From positions 1 through 64,000 of the forward strand of contig QANT01005428.1 of assembly GCA_003254885.1 (NCBI GenBank): DNA of 64,000 nt, written 5' to 3'. The position numbers and the translations under genes were made by a program. The DNA comes from Purshia tridentata. Lineage: Eukaryota > Streptophyta > Magnoliopsida > Rosales > Rosaceae. Positions 58,716 through 64,000 of the stretch are shown here, piece by piece. Positions within the stretch are counted from its first letter, which is position 1; every line of letters begins with the position of its first letter. The notes beneath the pieces were generated by a model. It was not told the origin of the DNA. It did no database searches and saw nothing but the letters and a program-made list of their open reading frames with translations.

Positions 58716-60133
58716 TTAACTAGTTTTGTTGCACGAACCCATGGAGTGAATAAAATTATTGATCCTATTTCTTATGGCATCTGGATTAGCACCCACAAGC
58801 TTATCATCAACTGAGCTTCCTTCCTTCATCATTAGGAATGTGGGCATGGCTTTTATTTCCATCTTCAAGGCAACCCCCTAGTAATTAGACATTCACATCA
58901 TGCACGTCAAACAAAGTATAATTAATGAATAACTGAAAATAGACATATTACATTAAATTTGTATTCAGATTGATAGAGATATGCCAACAAATTTGAAAAT
59001 ACCCCATTGCATATGCAGAGCAGCCAGAATAGCTTGAAACCAGAAAATGGTTTTCTATCACAAATTATAAAGTTATTTTGTACTTGTTCTGAAATTTTTT
59101 TGCATGTGAGAGTTATATATAATCTTTATGTTCTCATAATATGCCTCAATGTTATGCAGTAAATATCTACATGCATGTTGTGAGAGAGGGGAGTTATATA
59201 ATCCCCTGTTACTATAACCTGTAGTATACTGCAGTTGCTGATATTTGTATTACAGGTTTTTTCTTATAAGTTTTTCTTTACATTATGTTTCATTAATTAT
59301 GCTTGCCAGTTTCCAACGAAAATAACGTTTGAGATCGATAGCCTTTTCAAATAAACTATAGCCTTGTGTTCCATGACATAGTAATATATACAAAACAATA
59401 TGACAAGTCATGTGACACCAGATCAGAGTTTGAACCCTTAAATGTAGAGTGGAGAATTTTAATTTAATTCCCCATCAAGATTATAATATGCTGCTCTCAA
59501 AAAGAAACGATATTTAACTTTGAAAACAGGCATAGACATATGGTATATCCAAATTATTTTCTAATGGTGCCACTACATGAAGAGAGTATGTTACATAGGT
59601 AATGGAGTACTCCTCAAACCGACCTATGACCTCATTTTGGACTATATAAATTTGATTAGTGATCCAAAAGAAGCACATACCTTAACCTCATCAACATCCA
59701 CCAAGAGAAACAGAATATCTTGGTGTTTTAAGGCCAATTCCTCAAAGAACGGATTCATGGCCACAGAAGGCATGCACCAGGCAGCAGTAAAATGCACCAC
59801 AACCTGCAATATTAAGTTAAACAGGCAATTGCACATAAATTTGACATGCATGCATGCTGTTACTTTAATAAACCAAAGGTTCTGAATTTCAGGGTGAGTA
59901 CCATATTGATCACTTTAAGTACATAAATAATAGAGTTCCTAACATTGCAATATATGTTGAGGAAGCAAATTAACAAACAAAACAACAACAAAACTCACTG
60001 GCAGCCTTGATTGGTGGCTTGGGTGATAAAGAAATCCCATAATTCTTCGGCATTTGCTGGCATTTGCCTTGCCTTGGGTGATAAAGAAATCCCATAATTC
60101 TTCAGCACTTGCCTTGGCACTATGTTGGCACAC
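58716..60133 (-). CDS. CXXS1-type monocysteinic thioredoxin with rearranged first exon (possibly a pseudogene)
   Basis: The last two exons are clear: 59803-59681 (VVVHFTAAWCMPSVAMNPFF...VDVDEVK) and 58877-58716 (GVALKMEIKAMPTFLMMKEG...ending SMGSCNKTS). The active site is WCMPS: the second Cys of thioredoxin CGPC is Ser, as in Arabidopsis CXXS1, a cytosolic protein with disulfide-isomerase activity. The conserved cis-Pro lies in KAMPTF. The first exon (donor after 59999) contains AEELWDFFITQ twice in tandem, with 55-bp period. The 55-bp gain shifts the frame, and a missing C before the donor (CCA where CCCA is expected for GCP) shifts it back, so the frame reaches exon 2 open but the second copy is read out of its old frame. 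I find no in-frame ATG in this exon, so the start is either in an unseen upstream exon or lost. Confidence 0.7.
60018..60127. repeat. 55-bp tandem duplication within CXXS1 exon 1
   Basis: Copies at about 60018-60072 and 60073-60127 share CTTGGGTGATAAAGAAATCC and the following ATAATTCTTC, then diverge slightly. The repeat length is not a multiple of three. Confidence 0.88.
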
Positions 60134-60992
60134 GAATTTCAGGATGTCGACATTTGCTGCAGCCAGTTGGATTTTCGGCTGGCATATATATTATCAGGTG
60201 ACTTCAAGTGCACATTTAATATTTCTATGTTGATCTTTAACTATATGTGTAGTATTCACTATATAACCACATAATAATGTAATGTTATTAAACTATTTAT
60301 TAAGAGAATATTATATCATATCACATGACGTACCATTGATATAAAACTAGAGTATTCGGTGTTGAAAACTACCATATTATACGTGTTGGAAACTATCTCC
60401 TTTTCATTTGCTACCTTTCACGCTCTTCCATTATGTGCAATATATTATATATCATGGCTGACATAAATAGGAACCCAGGAATTGTTTAATAGTCCAGATT
60501 GGAGGGATGGAAAAAGTTCTATTTCTCAGTTTCTCAGTGGTTTTTCAGTTTTTTTGGGAACTACATTTTTTTTTTTTTTCAGTCTGGGGAACTACCATTT
60601 AAAGTTGAACCAAACCATAAGATCCTTCCTTGTGTTTTAGTCTAAAGGGATTAAACATATCCAGACCCCATATGCCCTGTTATGGGCATACAAGTCATAG
60701 CAACTTGCCTATGTAGCCCCCCATGTCTCTGTCAAATTATAACGCATTGAAAAAAATGATTCTGAATTTTTCACCACATTTTTGACAGATCCAATGGGCT
60801 TCTAAAATGACCCCATGTGGGCTAATGCATATATGCATGGGCCTTGTATAATGACCAAACTAACCCTTGTGAGGATATCCTTCTGGTGGTCAGTAGCAGC
60901 CTGCACTTTTCAAACGGATATAACTGAAAATTTTGCCAACCCACTCCGTCTGTATGCTCAAGACTTCCACCTCCTCAGCCATTTCTTCTTCC
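60134..60992. other. Intergenic, no gene seen
   Basis: Divergent interval between the CXXS1-like gene and PNSL3. It contains a T run (about 60568-60583) flanked by near-repeated GGGAACTAC words. The PNSL3 leader occupies the right end. Confidence 0.5.
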
Positions 60993-61858
60993 ATGGCTCA
61001 TTTGGCAAACTTAAATGGAGTCTCTGAAACACTTCCAGTCATACCAAGGCTTCCAAGCATTCAAGGAGCTCGAAAGAGACCGAGCATTATTGGATTTATA
61101 AGCAAGAAAAAAGATGATCTTCCAGAACAACCACTACAAACTACAAGAAGATTAGCATTAGGCCTTGCCTCTATTGCACTTGTTGGTAACTCCTGCAATG
61201 GAGTCTCTCTTGCTGAGGGCAACAACGGGTTCTGGCTCGATGGCCCTCTGCCTGTGCCTTCTGCTGAAAACAGTAAGTTCTTCTACTGAGCAATTTGGTG
61301 TACAACATTTGCAGCTTCAAGCCTTAAATTGTTTCCAAGACTCAACCAAACTATTTTTGGCTCGCAACCATGTTTTTGCTGCAGAAATTGCGAATGAGAA
61401 GACGGGGACTCGTTCTTTCCTGAAAAGGGGACTCTACATGGCAAACATTGGAACCAAAGGGAGGAAGTTTAGGCTGAAGAAATATGCTTTTGATCTCTTG
61501 GCAATGGCGGATTTGATTGCTCAAGACACACTGAACTATGTCCAGAAGTATCTGCGACTAAAATCCACATTCATGTACTTTGATTTCGACCAAGTTATCT
61601 CTGCAGCACCAGTCGATGAGAAGCAACCCCTCACTGACCTTGCCAACAAATTGTTTGACACTGTCGAAAAGGTAACATCAAAATGAACACATAATCTCTC
61701 TTTCATGTTCTTTGCAGCTGTCTAAGAACTGTTGCATTCTTTTTCCAATTTTTCAACAGCTTGATGATGCAGTGAAGCAACGCAACCTGTCTCAGACTGA
61801 AACATATTATCAAGACACAACAGTTGTTCTCCAAGAGGTCATGGATCGAATGGCATGA
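60993..61858 (+). CDS. PNSL3: PNSL3: PsbQ-like lumenal subunit of chloroplast NDH complex
   Basis: Three exons, 60993-61272, 61385-61671 and 61760-61858, giving 666 nt or 221 residues. The start [20 protein letters not shown] aligns with Arabidopsis PNSL3/PQL1 (At3g01440), so the upstream in-frame ATG at 60933 is disfavoured. The leader is bipartite: a stromal transit part, then a twin-arginine signal ([17 protein letters not shown]) with cleavage after VSLA, targeting the thylakoid lumen. The mature part has [60 protein letters not shown], and a four-helix PsbQ fold ending [13 protein letters not shown]3 belongs to subcomplex L, which helps NDH bind photosystem I for cyclic electron flow. 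All phases close and no lesion is seen. Confidence 0.95.
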
Positions 61859-62274
61859 ATCTCTAAATTTGTTCATCTGATAAAAGCAAATTTTAGTCGA
61901 ACTGCACATTTATTTACATCAGTTTCAAAGTTCACTCTTTGTCAGATTTAATTTGCAAAGTCAAAAGCAGATTTAGCTTTCTAGTTGCTTTTACTTCAAC
62001 CACATAAAAGAAGCAATAAAAAGCATTACTTTAGAAGATTGCAGAGGAAAGAGTTATTGAGAAATCAAGCTCGGAAAAATCAAAAGTTAGAATAGAAATC
62101 CTCCGACTGTAACTGATACAGATACACTATTCCTTCACTATACAAATAAGCCTATGTTAGAACCACTCTCAAATTTATCTTTATGATACTAGTGACGCAG
62201 ATACAAGCCCATTGATTCCTTTAAAGTGGAAAAAGGAACAAAATATATAAATATATATATTCTTTGACCAAAGA
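61859..62274. other. Intergenic between convergent PNSL3 and kinesin gene
   Basis: 3' UTRs of both genes; a (TA)n-rich tract lies at about 62243-62260. No other gene. Confidence 0.5.
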
Positions 62275-62873
62275 TCAACCATAGCTCAAGCGTGAATCTG
62301 AAGGCCGCATGTTGGTTTGACGTCGTGGAACCCCAATATCACAAGCATTTACCCGGGCAGCAAAACGAAGTGAACAGAGTGATTCGCCCGCTGAGGAGGG
62401 ATCAGGAGAAATGTTTACAACCATCAATGTCTTCGAGTCTCCTCCTAGACATGGCTGGTCAAAATAAAATTTTAAGAATTTAGAATTTCATAAATAATCT
62501 AAGAAAAAACAAAAAAAAGGAAAAATAAGAACACCAAATAATTTAGTTAACAGGCAACCACAATAAACTAAAAGCTTTAAATTTTTTTCAAATTCAAGTG
62601 TGATTAACTATAGAAACTTCTTATGAGTGGACATTCCAAACCTTTTATGAAGAAGATATGGGATGGATGAAATGTTCCAAAACTAAACTTAGAAGCATTT
62701 TTATATATCACTCAAACAAGTAAACAACAACCTGTAGAAGATATGTAAGCTTTGAGTTCCTAAATGGTACGTGGTCCTCCTTCTTTGCCAAGGCAAATAT
62801 AACGTCACTTAAAGATGACAGACTTTTGTTGATGGCCTGAGGTGCAATTTAAAAACAAAAAAATATGATTACC

Positions 62874-62920
<47 letters not shown>

Positions 62921-63021
62921 GACAAATATAAACAAACAAGATAAGATGAAGGTTTTCGTAAAATACTTGAGTTTCTTTCAGTCGGTCCCCAGTTGACCCA
63001 CTCTTAGAAAGGCGTTCACTC

Positions 63022-63062
<41 letters not shown>

Positions 63063-63881
63063 TTCAGTGCTCTAAGATAAAAACTTAAATTAAGAAAAAA
63101 AAGCACAATAATGCAAAAAGAAAAAAGAAAAACATTACTGTATGAATACAGTAGAGTATTTATTGAGAGAAGGGGTGTTTCTACCTCATTTACACCAGAT
63201 ATGCGTAGGGTGAAAACAAAATGGCTTCTTGATGATTGCTCATTCATTTGAGTCTTGCCTACAGATCTGAAAGGAATCAAGTGCAAGATAGAGAATGAGA
63301 ATGAGAAAAACATGAGTCGAAATAAACCTTAACAGAAGATTAAAACATCACTTGTAATTTTTGTAGATCAATTAAGCACCTTTCTTTTAATAGCAATCTT
63401 CTTCCTTTAAATAAAATCAACAATTTCAATTTCATTGTGTTAAAGTTATACTCCAATTGTTAATCATTAGTACCATTAGGGAAAGTTCAAAAAGGATATA
63501 CTAACATTCACAGAGAAGAAAAAAATGGAGTACAAATATAAGACATGACAAGCATGAGAGGAATAGTTATCTACTTATCTGGTATAGTCTTATAGACAAC
63601 CCAATTCTAACAAAAAAACCAGAAAAAAAGAACAAGGCATGATTAGGATGTAGATTTGGCAACCTGCTATGTGCAGCCCGGTCTAAGAGAAATGAGACCT
63701 CCTTAGCACTACGCACATCCACAATGGTAAGATCAGAGACATGAGTGTTTCCATTTGCATCATGTTTGATTGTATATTGCTTTCCAGCAGTACCATTTTC
63801 TGTTCGTAAAATGTCTGAAGATGATCGATTTGTTGATAACAAATCACGAATAGTTTCATTATATATTTCCAACATTGATAC
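62275..63881 (-). CDS. Kinesin-14 motor (ATK1/KATA-like), C-terminal part, continues past window edge
   Basis: Partial: exons 63881-63664, 63266-63185, 63071-62967, 62836-62732 and 62454-62275, all in phase; upstream exons lie beyond 64000. The encoded part begins [15 protein letters not shown] and contains switch I ([11 protein letters not shown]), switch II ([16 protein letters not shown]), [16 protein letters not shown] and [20 protein letters not shown], then the motor end [17 protein letters not shown]. The tail is short ([18 protein letters not shown]), so the motor lies at the C-terminus as in minus-end-directed kinesin-14s. The ending matches the ATK1/ATK5 group, which organise spindle microtubules in mitosis and meiosis. 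The exact paralog cannot be fixed without the N-terminus. A GA microsatellite lies in the intron at 62876-62917. Confidence 0.94.
62876..62917. repeat. (GA)n microsatellite in kinesin intron
   Basis: About 20 uninterrupted GA units between two exons of the kinesin gene; likely to vary in length among individuals. Confidence 0.9.
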
Positions 63882-64000
63882 CTACATATATTTGTGAAAG
63901 AAAAAAGAAATTTAGATATAAGAGAATACATTTAAAGGAACATCATTCATAATTTCACGCAACTAGAATGACCATGTGTGTGCGAATCAGAGAGAGAGAG

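Noticed and set aside
1-64000. CRISPR arrays, operons, prophage or bacterial mobile elements
   Set aside because: The DNA is plant nuclear with spliced genes; no spaced direct-repeat array or bacterial gene was seen.

Overview
This window is nuclear DNA from a flowering plant, almost certainly a eudicot and probably a woody rosid (the rosid placement is inference from overall protein similarity, not proven). The evidence is AT-rich intergenic DNA, GT-AG introns with T-rich acceptors, and a set of clearly plant genes: the Polycomb protein FIE, the cell-wall glycosyltransferase GAUT12/IRX8, autophagy protein ATG18h, a chloroplast NDH lumen subunit (PNSL3), an ILR3-type bHLH factor, a CC-NB-LRR resistance protein and a kinesin-14. 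Exon structures below were rebuilt by hand from splice sites, and I checked that the coding phase closes for every multi-exon gene.

Layout. 1-5 kb: a small two-exon phytocyanin (+), a decayed Werner-type exonuclease gene (+), and a single-exon gene with a plastid-type N-terminus and unknown function (+). 5-14.5 kb: a 16-exon PPR protein (-) resembling Arabidopsis At4g04790. It shares a 385-bp divergent promoter interval with FIE (+, 13 exons, 14.9-18.6 kb). 19-20 kb holds broken copies of pieces of both the FIE and PPR genes. 20.1-28.6 kb: a 20-exon chorein/VPS13-type bridge lipid-transfer protein (-). 32.3-38.1 kb: ATG18h-like (+). 39.4-44.1 kb: an NLR fragment followed by a full-length CC-NB-LRR gene (-). 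47.4-51.6 kb: GAUT12/IRX8 (+). 52.7-53.7 kb: DUF1995 plastid protein (-). 54.5-57.6 kb: ILR3-like bHLH (-). 57.9-58.2 kb: remnant of an F-box/DUF295-like gene (+). 58.7-60.1 kb: CXXS1-type thioredoxin (-) with a rearranged first exon. 61.0-61.9 kb: PNSL3 (+). 62.3-64 kb: 3' part of a kinesin-14 motor gene (-), running off the right edge.

The genes do not form a pathway or cluster; this is an ordinary gene-rich plant region. I found no convincing new biological system. The points most worth a second look are the local copies of FIE and PPR fragments, the NLR with MHS in place of MHD, the phytocyanin that has lost most copper ligands, the CXXS1 exon with a 55-bp tandem duplication apparently offset by a one-base loss, a SINE with perfect 16-bp target duplications inside the PPR gene, and an alternative ATG18h start that would add a hydrophobic N-terminus.
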